DNA of 40,184 bases from Clostridia bacterium. GTDB lineage: Bacteria > Bacillota > Clostridia > Oscillospirales > Acutalibacteraceae. The position numbers and the translations under genes are program-made. Location of the stretch: NCBI GenBank assembly GCA_900771085.1, contig CAAGMR010000057.1:1-40184 (forward strand), read 5' to 3'. The notes under the pieces are model-generated. The model did not search any database. It was not told the DNA's origin and was given only the letters and a program-made list of their open reading frames with translations. Shown piece by piece: positions 5,858 through 15,173 of this stretch; positions within the stretch are counted from its first letter, which is position 1; each line of letters opens with the position of its first letter.

Positions 5858-8740
5858 ATGGCAGATATGTACAAATCTGTTATCCCACCTCATATGGGAG
5901 AAAAGAACCCAAGCAAGAACATACTCAAGCTTGGTAGAAAAATCACAGACGTAGCTTACCACATGGCAGGCATTACATCTAATGCTCCGGAGTACTGGGG
6001 TCTTGCAGAAATCCTCACCGATGAGGAAGCAGAATTCGCAAACCACCTCAAACTTCGTACACACTACACATTTGACGAAGTATGTCAAAGAGTTGGCGCA
6101 AAGACAGAAGCTGAAAGAAAAGCAGCTCAGGAAATGCTTGATAAGCTCTGTTACATCGGTCTTATGGAATTCGACTACGGTGACTTTTATGATCACAACG
6201 GTCGTTACGCTCCTCAGGGCGAAAGACGTTACCATCTTTCAATGTTCGTTCCGGGCTCTGCTGAATTGTTTAACATGGAAGAACTTCCTGACGGTTCAAA
6301 CCCTCGTCTTGAAGAACATCCTGCTGTAGCTTCAATGTTCGAAAGACTTACATACCTTCCACTTGCAAGAATTACTCCTAGCGTACCTATGGGCGGTTCA
6401 GGTATCGGTATGCACGTTATTCCTGTTGAAAAAGCTATTTCAATGGAAAATAAGACATCAGACCTTGAACATCTTTCATACTGGCTCAAGAAATATGAAG
6501 ACAGACTCGGTGTAGGCCGTTGCTCATGTCGTGCTTCCCGTGGTGCTCTCGGCGAAGGATGCGCAGACGATGACTACTCATGGTGTATCGGTATCGGCGA
6601 CTTCGCTGATTATTGCCGTGAAACAGGCAAGGGCCATGACATCACTTATGATGAGGCTATGGCTATTCTTAAGAATGCTGAAGACAACGGTTTCGTTCAT
6701 CAGATTACAAACATCGACGGCGACAACCACATCTTTGGTATCTGTAACTGTAACGTTAAGATTTGTAATGCTCTCAGAACATCGCTTCTCTTCAACACAC
6801 CAAATATGTCCCGCTCAGCTTACACAGCTAAGGTTGAGGAAAAAGACTGCGTAGCTTGCGGTAAGTGCGTTGAGTACTGCCCTGCAGGTGCAGTAAAACT
6901 TGGCCAGAAGCTTTGCACAAAGGACGGCCCTGTTGTTTATCCTCGTGCTGAACTCCCTGACAACAAGTTCTGGAGTGCTAAAGAACACTGGGATGAAAAC
7001 TACAGAGATACAACCCGCATCAACTGCTATGACACAGGTACAGCTCCATGTAAAGCTGCATGTCCTGCTCACGTAGCTGTTCAGGGTTACCTCAAGATGG
7101 CTGCTCAGGGCAGATATCAGGATGCTCTTGCTCTCATCAAGAAGGACAACCCATTCCCTGCAATCTGCGGTCGCGTATGTAACCACAGATGTGAAGAAGC
7201 TTGTACTCGTGGTACAATCGACCAGCCTGTAGCTATCGATCCTGTTAAGAAGTTCATCGCTGAACAGGACCTCAACGCTGAAACACGTTACGTTCCACCT
7301 GTAGTAATCGCTTCCAACAGATATAAGCATTGGGACAACAAGATTGCTATCATCGGTGCCGGCCCTGCAGGTCTTTCATGCGCTTACTATCTCGCAACTA
7401 TCGGCCATCAGCCTGTAGTATTCGAGAAGAGTGAGAAGCCGGGCGGAATGATGCGTTATGGTATCCCATCATACAAGCTCGAAAAAGACATCATCGACGC
7501 TGAAATCGAAGTTCTCAAGGAACTCGGCGTTGAATTCAGATGTGGCGTAGAAATTGGCAAGGATGTAACCATCCAGCAGCTCAAGGACGAAGGATTCGAA
7601 GCATTCTACATTGCAATCGGCTGCCAGGGCGGTCGCCTTCCTGGCGTACCTGGTGAAGACGCTAAGGGTCTTAGCATCGCAGTTGACTTCCTTCACAGCG
7701 CTACAGAAAACCAGGCTCAGACAATGAACGGTAACGTGATCGTTATCGGCGGCGGTAACGTTGCAGTTGACTGTGCAAGAACAGCTCAGAGATTCGGTGC
7801 TGACAAGGTTTCAATGGTTTGCCTTGAATCCCGTGACACAATGCCTGCTTCAAACGAAGAAGTTTCTGAAACTCTCGAAGAAGGCATCGACATCTGCAAC
7901 AGCTGGGGTCCTAAGGAAATCCTTAAGGATGAAGACGGCAACGTAAAGGCTGTTGTATTTAAGAAGTGCACACAGACAATTGACCCAAAGACAGGCAAGT
8001 TCAGCCCTCTCTATGATGAGGATGACACAATGACAATCGAAGCTAATGCAGTTGTATTTGCTATCGGTCAGGCTGTTGAATGGGGCGACATGCTTGAAGG
8101 CACAGGCGTAACATTCCACCATGGCAACTACCCTGTAGCTGACGCTCTCACATATCAGACAGCTGATCCTTGCATCTTCGTTGGTGGTGACGTTTACAGC
8201 GGTCCTAAGTTCGTAATCGACGCTATCGAAGCAGGTAAGTGCGCAGCTGATTCACTCCACAGATATGTTCGTCCAAACGCTGACATGACAATCGGTAAGA
8301 ACCGTCGTGATTTCCACGAGCTTGATAAGGACTACATCGTTGTTAACGATTATGACCATGCAGGCCGTCAGGAAGCTGGCATGGATGAATCAATCGATGC
8401 CAAGAAGTCATTCAGAGATGCTCATAAGACACTTACTGAAGAGCAGGTTAAGGTTGAAACAGCTCGTTGCCTCGGCTGCGGTGCTTCAGTTGTTGACCCT
8501 AACAAGTGTCTTGGTTGCGGTGTCTGCACAACCAAGTGCGAATTTGACGCAATAAAGCTTCACAGAGATCATCCTGATTGCACAAAGATGGTTAAGGCTG
8601 AACAGAAGTTCAACTACATCATCCCATATGCTCTCAAGCGTACATACAGAATCCTTACAAAGTATGAGGATCCTGCTGAAAAGGCATATCAGGAGAAGTA
8701 CGAAGCATTCCGTGCAAAGTACGAAAACAGAAACAAGTAA
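5858..8740 (+). CDS. Multi-cluster iron-sulfur flavoprotein, GltD-like NAD(P)H oxidoreductase fused to ferredoxin domains (960 aa)
   Basis: Domains in order: an unassigned N-terminal region (1-200) including a helical, winged-helix-like stretch at 50-105; a Cys-rich module with C222-x-C224, C235, C243, C253 and C296-x-C298-x4-C303; a ferredoxin motif C331-x2-C-x2-C-x3-CP; the GltD-type iron-sulfur region (C398, C402, C437, C441, C445, C449); an FAD-binding GAGPAG (500-505) with EKSEKPGGMMRYGIP; an NAD(P)-binding GGGNVAVD (631-638); and a C-terminal ferredoxin with C871, C874, C884, C887, C890, C894. The family moves electrons between NAD(P)H and low-potential carriers, some members by flavin bifurcation. 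Divergent placement opposite the activator and reductase genes suggests it supplies electrons to them. Start ATG 5858 fits the ribosome site AAGGGA. Substrate and direction are inferred. Confidence 0.88.
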   Translation: MADMYKSVIPPHMGEKNPSKNILKLGRKITDVAYHMAGITSNAPEYWGLAEILTDEEAEFANHLKLRTHYTFDEVCQRVGAKTEAERKAAQEMLDKLCYIGLMEFDYGDFYDHNGRYAPQGERRYHLSMFVPGSAELFNMEELPDGSNPRLEEHPAVASMFERLTYLPLARITPSVPMGGSGIGMHVIPVEKAISMENKTSDLEHLSYWLKKYEDRLGVGRCSCRASRGALGEGCADDDYSWCIGIGDFADYCRETGKGHDITYDEAMAILKNAEDNGFVHQITNIDGDNHIFGICNCNVKICNALRTSLLFNTPNMSRSAYTAKVEEKDCVACGKCVEYCPAGAVKLGQKLCTKDGPVVYPRAELPDNKFWSAKEHWDENYRDTTRINCYDTGTAPCKAACPAHVAVQGYLKMAAQGRYQDALALIKKDNPFPAICGRVCNHRCEEACTRGTIDQPVAIDPVKKFIAEQDLNAETRYVPPVVIASNRYKHWDNKIAIIGAGPAGLSCAYYLATIGHQPVVFEKSEKPGGMMRYGIPSYKLEKDIIDAEIEVLKELGVEFRCGVEIGKDVTIQQLKDEGFEAFYIAIGCQGGRLPGVPGEDAKGLSIAVDFLHSATENQAQTMNGNVIVIGGGNVAVDCARTAQRFGADKVSMVCLESRDTMPASNEEVSETLEEGIDICNSWGPKEILKDEDGNVKAVVFKKCTQTIDPKTGKFSPLYDEDDTMTIEANAVVFAIGQAVEWGDMLEGTGVTFHHGNYPVADALTYQTADPCIFVGGDVYSGPKFVIDAIEAGKCAADSLHRYVRPNADMTIGKNRRDFHELDKDYIVVNDYDHAGRQEAGMDESIDAKKSFRDAHKTLTEEQVKVETARCLGCGASVVDPNKCLGCGVCTTKCEFDAIKLHRDHPDCTKMVKAEQKFNYIIPYALKRTYRILTKYEDPAEKAYQEKYEAFRAKYENRNK

Positions 8741-8762
8741 TTTCAATTACCTGTAAATAGAG

Positions 8763-8794
8763 AAAGACCCGACCGAAAGGTCGGGTCTTTTTTT
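8763..8794 (+). terminator. Bidirectional terminator between the flavoprotein gene and recG
   Basis: A perfect 12-bp stem (8763-8774 with 8779-8790) with a GAAA tetraloop and a T7 tract on the plus strand. On the minus strand it lies directly behind the recG stop codon and can serve that convergent transcript too. Confidence 0.93.
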
Positions 8795-10841
8795 AACATG
8801 TGGATAGATTACGTTTGAACAGCTCATCAACTGCTTTGCCAAGGAGAGCATTCTCCGGCTGATTAAGATAAGGGTCTCTTTCGTGGATTGCCTCTGCTGT
8901 TTTTCCTGCCTCTTCGAGTATTGTCATATCATCAAGCATGTCTGCAATGCGAAGTTCCGGAAGTCCGTGCTGACGATTTCCAAAGAAGTCACCCGGGCCT
9001 CTGAGTGCAAGGTCTGAACGTGATATTTCAAATCCATCCGTTGTCCTGCACATGACTTTGAGTCTTTCCTGTGTAACCTGTCCTCTGTTGTCAGAAATCA
9101 GTATACAGGTAGACTTGTACTTTCCGCGGCCTACGCGTCCGCGAAGCTGGTGAAGCTGAGCGAGTCCAAAACGTTCCGCATTTTCGATGAGCATGATGAC
9201 TGCATTTGGTACATCTACACCTACTTCTATAACTACCGTGGCAACGAGAAGCTGTATTTCTCCGCTGAGAAATTTCTCCATAACCTCGGCTTTTTCCTTC
9301 GGCTTCATCTGTCCGTGAAGCAGGCCTACGCTATAATCCTTAAACTCGTTTTTACTGATGTCTTTGTAGTATTCAATTGCCGATTTCAGAGTGTCTCCGC
9401 CCTCTTCCATCTCGCTCTCTTCTACCAAAGGACAAACGATATATCCCTGTCTTCCCTCATCAAGGAATTTTTTGACATAGGCATATGCTCTCTGTCTCTT
9501 GGCGGAATCGATGCGGTATGTTTCTATCGGCTGTCTGCCTTTCGGCAGTTCGTCTATTACTGAGACATCGAGGTCTCCGTAAATTGCCAGTGCAAGGGTT
9601 CTTGGAATCGGTGTAGCTGACATTACCATGACATGGGCGCCCTCGCCCTTCTCGGCAAGTGAACCTCTCTGTCTTACACCAAAGCGATGCTGCTCATCGG
9701 TAATTACGAGACCAAGGGAATCAAACATGACATCCTCTGTCGTCAGGGCATGAGTTCCAATTACAAAGTCAATTTCACCGTGTCGAAGTTCTTCTTTGAT
9801 ACGGTTTTTTTCTTTTGCCGTTGTGCTTCCCGTAAGTAACGCAAGTTTAACGTCAGTTCCTTCAAAGAACTTTTCCATTGTCGCATAGTGCTGTTCTGCG
9901 AGAATTTCTGTAGGAGCCATTAATGCACACTGGTACCCATTTTTAACAACGACATAGCAGCAGGCTGCAGCCACCATTGTCTTACCGGAACCTACGTCAC
10001 CCTGAACCAGTCGGTTCATCAGCACGCCGCGTCTCATATCTTCAATGCAGGAATCAACGGCTCTTCTCTGCGCCCCGGTCGGTTCAAACGGAAGCTTTGC
10101 ATAGAACTCGTCGCTGCAGTCGTCTCTTATCAGAACATCGGAAGGAGCCCGGTTTGTATCTGATATCTTCATCATACCGAGCTGCAATTCGAGAAGTTCC
10201 TCAAATATCAGTCGCTTCCTCGCCCTGTCCATTTCTGCCATATCGTGCGGAAAATGAATCGCTCTTATTGCCGACTGAAGATCTGGCAGGCTGTGTTTTT
10301 CAAGAACCCATTCCGGAATCGGGTCTTCAATGTATGTGCCATATGCCGACAGAGCTTTTTCCACTGTCGTCTCTATCATTTTGGATGAAAGATCGGCGGT
10401 ACGGCGGTAAATCGGTCTGATACGGGCATGACCACCTGCATTTTCAATTGCCGGCGACATCATTTCCCTTGTATTGCCGTTCAATAAGACCTTGCCGTAG
10501 AACAGTAATTCTCTACCCTTTTCAAGCTTCATGGCAGCATATTTGTTGTTAAATATAATAATTTTCATTGTGCCGGTTGCATCGGCCACCTTGGCCTCAA
10601 AAACCATGATTCCGCTCTTCGCTCGGAATCTGCCAGGGGCAGTCATTACAGTAGCCTTAATACAAACCTTTTCTTCGCTTAGTTCCGCTCCAAATATCGG
10701 AACCGGGTTGCTCCAGTCCTCATATGCACGAGGATAGTAACGCAAAAGAGCGTCGATGGAGTCCACGCCGAGAGAGAAAAAACTCTCGGCGCGTTTTTCA
10801 CCTACGCCCTTTAAATTGTTAATCTTTACGTCCGAGAGCAT
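8793..10841 (-). CDS. recG: ATP-dependent DNA helicase RecG
   Basis: 682 residues, the normal length. An N-terminal wedge/OB-fold region precedes helicase motifs: Walker A GDVGSGKTMVAA, motif II as DEQH (ITDEQHRFGVRQRG, the RecG variant of DEAH), MSATPIPRTLA (motif III) and the C-terminal LHQLRGRVGRGK (motif VI). RecG remodels stalled replication forks and branch-migrates Holliday junctions. It is the last gene of the asp23-fakA-recG group, as in Bacillus (yloU-yloV-recG). Start ATG 10839-10841 follows GGAGGGG. Confidence 0.97.
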   Translation of the reverse strand: MLSDVKINNLKGVGEKRAESFFSLGVDSIDALLRYYPRAYEDWSNPVPIFGAELSEEKVCIKATVMTAPGRFRAKSGIMVFEAKVADATGTMKIIIFNNKYAAMKLEKGRELLFYGKVLLNGNTREMMSPAIENAGGHARIRPIYRRTADLSSKMIETTVEKALSAYGTYIEDPIPEWVLEKHSLPDLQSAIRAIHFPHDMAEMDRARKRLIFEELLELQLGMMKISDTNRAPSDVLIRDDCSDEFYAKLPFEPTGAQRRAVDSCIEDMRRGVLMNRLVQGDVGSGKTMVAAACCYVVVKNGYQCALMAPTEILAEQHYATMEKFFEGTDVKLALLTGSTTAKEKNRIKEELRHGEIDFVIGTHALTTEDVMFDSLGLVITDEQHRFGVRQRGSLAEKGEGAHVMVMSATPIPRTLALAIYGDLDVSVIDELPKGRQPIETYRIDSAKRQRAYAYVKKFLDEGRQGYIVCPLVEESEMEEGGDTLKSAIEYYKDISKNEFKDYSVGLLHGQMKPKEKAEVMEKFLSGEIQLLVATVVIEVGVDVPNAVIMLIENAERFGLAQLHQLRGRVGRGKYKSTCILISDNRGQVTQERLKVMCRTTDGFEISRSDLALRGPGDFFGNRQHGLPELRIADMLDDMTILEEAGKTAEAIHERDPYLNQPENALLGKAVDELFKRNLSTC

Positions 10842-10861
10842 CTTTTCCCCTCCAGACTAAT

Positions 10862-12550
10862 TTATTCTACTGAGATTATAAATGAATATACCGGCTGGCC
10901 GCCTTCAACAACAGCTGTTTCAACGCCCTTGAACTTGTCAGATATCATTCCTTCAAGCTTTGCGGCATCTTCTTCTGTTGCACCTTCACCGAAGATGATG
11001 GTAACCATCGATGTCTTCCTGCTGCAAAGGTGTCTGGTAATCTTGTACGCTGCAGTTATGGCATCATCTTCCACAACTGTAATCTTACCATTTTCCATAC
11101 CAAGCATCTGTCCGGCTTTGATATGGAAGTTGTCCATTTCACTGTCTCTTGCAGCGAATGTTACCTGTGCTGTGTCTACAGTGTCGAGAGACTTGCTCAT
11201 TGCAAGGTGATTCTCCTCAACCGGAGCATCAGGGTTATAGTTAATCATTGCTGTAATGCCCTGAGGAATTGTTCTTGTCGGAAGAACCAGAACACGTCTT
11301 GTTGAAATAGCATCAACCTGCTCTGCAGCCATAATAATGTTTTTATTGTTTGGTAATACAAAGACTACTGAAGCCGGTGTCTGTTCAACAGCATTGAGAA
11401 TATCTTCGGTGCTGGGGTTCATAGTCTGGCCACCTGATACAACAGTATCAACGCCAATATCCATGAAGAGTGCCTTAAGGCCTTCGCCTGCGGCAATGGC
11501 AACAAAGCCGACCTCTTTTGTTATTGGAACAGAATCAATTTTCGCCTTTGAATTATCTTTTTTAACTGCGACATCCTTGTGGTAAACATCAAGATTAATC
11601 TTTGAAAGATCTGTCTTGCAATGTGCCTCATCCATATTCTTTATGGAAATATTGAAGAGTGCACCATACTTGATAGCCTGGTTAATCACCTTACCCGGCT
11701 CATTTGTGTGAATATGAATCTTTATGATTTCATCTTTGATTTTTACAACAACCTGATCGCCGATTGAACCATAATATGATTTCAATGCTTCAGGATCCTT
11801 CTTGCATTCGCTGTTTCTGACAACTACAAGTTCTGCGCAATAAGAATAAGATGCATTTTCTGTTTCTTCTGATTCCTCTACCTCAGCCGGAGTTTCTTCA
11901 ACCTCAGTGGTTTCACCGGAAAGAGGAATAATCAGACCATCTTTAAATACAGACTGCATGCCTTCAAAGCAAAGAAGCAGTCCGGTACCACCGGCATCAA
12001 CTACACCTGCCTTTTTAAGGACAGGAAGCAGTTCCGGTGTGGAATCAAGAGCTTCCCTTGCTCCGGCAATAACCGCATCAAACACTTCCTCGAAAGGAGC
12101 CTCTTTGTTTTCAGTGCCAAATTTCGCACCTGCACTTGTAGCGCCTCTTACTACTGTAAGGATTGTACCTTCTGTCGGCTTCATAACGGCCTTGTAAGCC
12201 GCTTCAACACCGTATGAAAGAGCAAGTACCATTTCTTTGGAAGATGCCGCATCTATGCCTTTAAGGCCTTTTGCAATTCCTCTGAAAATAAGCGAAAGGA
12301 TAACGCCCGAGTTTCCTCTGGCACCTCTGAGCATTGCAGAAGATGTTTTAGAAGCTACTTTTGATACTGTTACGTCATCAGGAAGCTGTAATAATTCTCT
12401 TTTTGCTGCGCATATTGTCATAGACATGTTTGTTCCCGTGTCGCCATCGGGAACAGGGAATACGTTAAGCGCATTTACCTCTTCAATATGGTTTTCAACA
12501 TTGTTAGATGCAGAAATCAGTGCATCTCTCAATATCTGTCCCGTTATCAT
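10862..12550 (-). CDS. fakA: Fatty acid kinase catalytic subunit FakA (DAK/DhaL-DegV-like, YloV family)
   Basis: 562 residues. The N-terminal DhaL kinase domain (about 1-200) shows FPVPDGDTGTNM with the metal-binding Asp residues, RGARGNSGVILS, and GATSAGAKFG. The middle and C-terminal parts match the family layout (HIHTNEPGKVI; VVSGGQTMNPST; FVLPNNKNIIMAAEQ). FakA phosphorylates fatty acids held by a FakB protein, feeding phospholipid synthesis; no fakB is in this window. It lies between the Asp23-like gene and recG with short gaps, the conserved Firmicutes arrangement. Start ATG 12548-12550 follows GAGGAG. Confidence 0.92.
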   Translation of the reverse strand: MITGQILRDALISASNNVENHIEEVNALNVFPVPDGDTGTNMSMTICAAKRELLQLPDDVTVSKVASKTSSAMLRGARGNSGVILSLIFRGIAKGLKGIDAASSKEMVLALSYGVEAAYKAVMKPTEGTILTVVRGATSAGAKFGTENKEAPFEEVFDAVIAGAREALDSTPELLPVLKKAGVVDAGGTGLLLCFEGMQSVFKDGLIIPLSGETTEVEETPAEVEESEETENASYSYCAELVVVRNSECKKDPEALKSYYGSIGDQVVVKIKDEIIKIHIHTNEPGKVINQAIKYGALFNISIKNMDEAHCKTDLSKINLDVYHKDVAVKKDNSKAKIDSVPITKEVGFVAIAAGEGLKALFMDIGVDTVVSGGQTMNPSTEDILNAVEQTPASVVFVLPNNKNIIMAAEQVDAISTRRVLVLPTRTIPQGITAMINYNPDAPVEENHLAMSKSLDTVDTAQVTFAARDSEMDNFHIKAGQMLGMENGKITVVEDDAITAAYKITRHLCSRKTSMVTIIFGEGATEEDAAKLEGMISDKFKGVETAVVEGGQPVYSFIISVE

Positions 12551-12564
12551 AATTAATTTTCTCC

Positions 12565-12918
12565 TCAGGAAATCATAGAGTCGACATAAACGTTAATTTT
12601 CTTAACATCCATGTCAGTTACCTCTTCAATTGTGTATCGAACTTTTTCAACTATGTTCTTTACAACTTCAGAGATATTTACACCGTAGGTTACAACGATG
12701 TGGAGACCTATTACAAGGCCGTCCGGCTCTCGAACTACCGATACGCCTCTATCGAGATACTGGTGTTTTCTGTCCAAGAAAGAGCGGATTCCCTGGAATG
12801 CATTGCTGTCTGCCATGCCGGCAACGCCGAAGCATGTTGGGACAACATTGCCAAGGAGCTCAGAGAAATATTCTTCGGTAATCTCAATTGTGCCAAGTGG
12901 ATTTTCTACCTTTACCAT
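12565..12918 (-). CDS. Asp23/Gls24 family envelope stress protein (YloU-like)
   Basis: 117 residues. GTIEITEEYFSELLGNVVPTCFGVAGM and the later VVTYGVNISEVVKNIVEKVRYTIEEVTDMDVKKINVYV are typical of the Asp23/Gls24 fold (DUF322). Members are abundant proteins linked to envelope homeostasis and often sit upstream of fakA, as here (14-base gap). Start ATG 12916-12918 follows AAGGAG. The cellular role in Clostridia is not well defined. Confidence 0.9.
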   Translation of the reverse strand: MVKVENPLGTIEITEEYFSELLGNVVPTCFGVAGMADSNAFQGIRSFLDRKHQYLDRGVSVVREPDGLVIGLHIVVTYGVNISEVVKNIVEKVRYTIEEVTDMDVKKINVYVDSMIS

Positions 12919-12936
12919 AAATTCTCCTTCTTTCTT

Positions 12937-14367
12937 TTACCATTCATAAATATTGCTAAGTGGATTCTGTGGAAGCGGTTTTATGTCTATGCTCATATTG
13001 CGTTCATAAACAACTATTCCGTTTCTGAAACCTACGGTAACAAAAGGCATCTCCTCATAGAATGCATTAACAAATGCATCTACTGCCATATCGCCGGAAA
13101 GCATATTTCCGTAAGCATCTCTAAGCGGCTTTTGGGAAATAAGTGAAGAAATGTTCATGTCATTTGTCAGTTTCATTTCTCCAATATAAATATCATACCA
13201 TCCTGCCGAAACAGCTTTAAGGTATGCACCTCTGTCTAATTCATTTACTGTACAGATTGCTCCAAGGGCATTTAGCTGATTTGCTACTGCCTTGGCAGTG
13301 TTCACCTTATAAACATCGTCACTGCAGGTTACGATGTTTATTGCAGTTCCGGAAAGCTTTTCTTCAGCAATCTTTCTGGCCTTTTTCTTGCCCATCTTTG
13401 GTACTTCCACACTGTCGGAAGCATACCAGTCAGGGTTAAATGGAAGATCTGATTTTTCAGCGTAACCATCCATACCCATGCTTATGATTTTATCCTTATC
13501 AAGAAGAGTGTTAATTGCTTTTCTGGTGTCAACGTCTGCCATTGCGCCTTTATTCTTAAATGACACAAAGACAAGATTGTTAAGAGGAACCTGAGCCATT
13601 GAAACACTTACACGTTCGATTACACCGTCGCTGATATCATCGAAGAGCGCACTTATGTTGCCTATTGCAAGGCTGTAAAGAAGTGAATCTGAAGCAGTTA
13701 CATTAAGAAGATTTATCTTCTTGTTTGAATATTTATCGTGATCATAGTTTTCACTTCTCTTCAATGTTCCGCCCTGAGCATTTGAAGTGTATTCGTATCT
13801 TCCCGAACCAACAGGGATATCATCCTTTTTATCGGCTGTTCCCGATTTTACAACCGGGAAAGTAAGGACAGAAGATATAAAGGTATTTGGTTCTGTCAAA
13901 GTGAAAACCAGATTATCCTCACCGTTTGCTTTAACGGCTTTGATACCGGTAAGAGCAGAAGCATAGTAGGACGATTTCTTTGCAAGGTTGAAAGAATAAA
14001 TAACGTCTGACGAAGTAATTGATGTACCATCATTGAATTCTGCCGAGGAAGAAAGACGAACTGAAGCATCTCTTCCATTTACTGCAGTCTCTGCAGCAAT
14101 TGTCTCAACCGGTCCGTAATTTTCATCTACGCTGTAAAGACCCTCGTAAAGGAGAGGCATCAGCGGTTCATTTACGAGACTGATGGCAGTAAAAGGATTC
14201 AGTCCGTCTTCTCTTGAGTAAGGAAGAGTCAGACCGCTTTTCTTTTTTGAAGTATTGTCAGAACCTGTAATGCCGGTTTCGTTATCTGTTTTCTTATTGC
14301 AACCGAACATACAGAACGATATGCAGGCTACAAGAACCAGCGCAAGCAGTCTTTTAAAAGTTTTCAT
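12937..14367 (-). CDS. Peptide/nickel-type ABC transporter substrate-binding lipoprotein (SBP family 5)
   Basis: 476 residues from the start chosen here (ATG 14365-14367). An N-terminal signal peptide MKTFKRLLALVLVACISFC ends in a lipobox-like M-F-G-Cys, so the mature protein is probably lipid-anchored outside the membrane. SBP_bac_5 features include LTLPYSREDGLNPFTAISLVNEPLM, DGTSITSSDVIYSFN and the DTRKAINTLLDKDKI block. The frame continues 27 codons upstream into ymdB, but the chosen start has AAAGGTGA just ahead and lies four bases after the ymdB stop. No permease or ATPase genes accompany it, so it is an orphan binding protein whose ligand is unknown. It sits inside an otherwise RNA- and envelope-related housekeeping run. 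Confidence 0.85.
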   Translation of the reverse strand: MKTFKRLLALVLVACISFCMFGCNKKTDNETGITGSDNTSKKKSGLTLPYSREDGLNPFTAISLVNEPLMPLLYEGLYSVDENYGPVETIAAETAVNGRDASVRLSSSAEFNDGTSITSSDVIYSFNLAKKSSYYASALTGIKAVKANGEDNLVFTLTEPNTFISSVLTFPVVKSGTADKKDDIPVGSGRYEYTSNAQGGTLKRSENYDHDKYSNKKINLLNVTASDSLLYSLAIGNISALFDDISDGVIERVSVSMAQVPLNNLVFVSFKNKGAMADVDTRKAINTLLDKDKIISMGMDGYAEKSDLPFNPDWYASDSVEVPKMGKKKARKIAEEKLSGTAINIVTCSDDVYKVNTAKAVANQLNALGAICTVNELDRGAYLKAVSAGWYDIYIGEMKLTNDMNISSLISQKPLRDAYGNMLSGDMAVDAFVNAFYEEMPFVTVGFRNGIVVYERNMSIDIKPLPQNPLSNIYEW

Positions 14368-14371
14368 GTAA

Positions 14372-15148
14372 TCATTCACCTTTAATGAGTACTCTCTCAA
14401 TAGATACTGTTTTTCCTGTCTTTTCATCGATATCGAAAATACAGCCATTCATCATTGATGGTCCATCTGCATTTTCGAATTTTGCAGGCATGTTATCTTT
14501 AAACTTTTTGATAATAATTTCCGGTTTTACACCGAGAACTGAATTAATCGGTCCGGTCATTCCAATATCGGTAATATAGCCGGTTCCACCCGGAAGAATC
14601 TGCTCATCTGCAGTCTGAACATGTGTATGAGTACCGAATAATGCCGAAACTCTGCCGTCAAGCATCAGACCCAAGGCACGTTTTTCCGAAGTCGCTTCCG
14701 CATGGAAATCGACAATAATGACTTTGCAGTCATCCAGTTCTTTAAGAACCTTTTCTATTACGTGGAAAGGATTTTCAAGGGAATCCATATATGCGGTTCC
14801 CATCAGATTCACTACGCCTACGCGAACCCTGCCCTTATCAACTATCGCATATCCTTTTCCGGGATTGCATTTTGAAAAATTCGCAGGTCTTAAAAGAAAC
14901 TCATGCTCGTCAAGATAGTTGTAGATTTCTCTCCTTCTGTAGACATGGTTTCCGGTTGTTATTACATCTGCTCCGCTTACAAAGAGACTGTCTGCCGATG
15001 CAGGAGTGATACCATTATCGTCATAGGAATTCTCACCGTTAACGATACAGATATCGATACCTTTTTCGCGTTTGTAGCTCGGAAGAATTGAACGGACAAA
15101 ATCTGTTCCGTTCTTCCCAACAACATCACCTATAGCCAGTATCCTCAT
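14372..15148 (-). CDS. ymdB: YmdB-type metallophosphoesterase (2',3'-cyclic nucleotide phosphodiesterase family)
   Basis: 258 residues. Metal-binding motifs in order are GDVVGKNG (7-14), NGENS-x2-DNGIT, TTGNHVYRRREI, DFHAEATSEK and GTHTHVQTADE, characteristic of the TIGR00282/YmdB family. Members are di-metal phosphodiesterases affecting RNA levels and, in Bacillus, biofilm and motility decisions. The gene lies directly downstream of ribonuclease Y, the conserved Firmicutes pairing. A weak terminator-like hairpin separates it from rny. Confidence 0.93.
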   Translation of the reverse strand: MRILAIGDVVGKNGTDFVRSILPSYKREKGIDICIVNGENSYDDNGITPASADSLFVSGADVITTGNHVYRRREIYNYLDEHEFLLRPANFSKCNPGKGYAIVDKGRVRVGVVNLMGTAYMDSLENPFHVIEKVLKELDDCKVIIVDFHAEATSEKRALGLMLDGRVSALFGTHTHVQTADEQILPGGTGYITDIGMTGPINSVLGVKPEIIIKKFKDNMPAKFENADGPSMMNGCIFDIDEKTGKTVSIERVLIKGE

Positions 15149-15173
15149 AATAATCTCTTTTCTATCTCATAAA

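Noticed and set aside
5852..6235. Antisense gene over the flavoprotein start
   Set aside because: The frame is a codon-bias shadow of the real gene, has no ribosome site, and its translation is Cys/Phe-rich without any recognisable domain.
14368..14448. Longer start for the binding lipoprotein, 27 codons upstream
   Set aside because: It would overlap ymdB and bury the lipoprotein signal; the chosen ATG has its own ribosome site.
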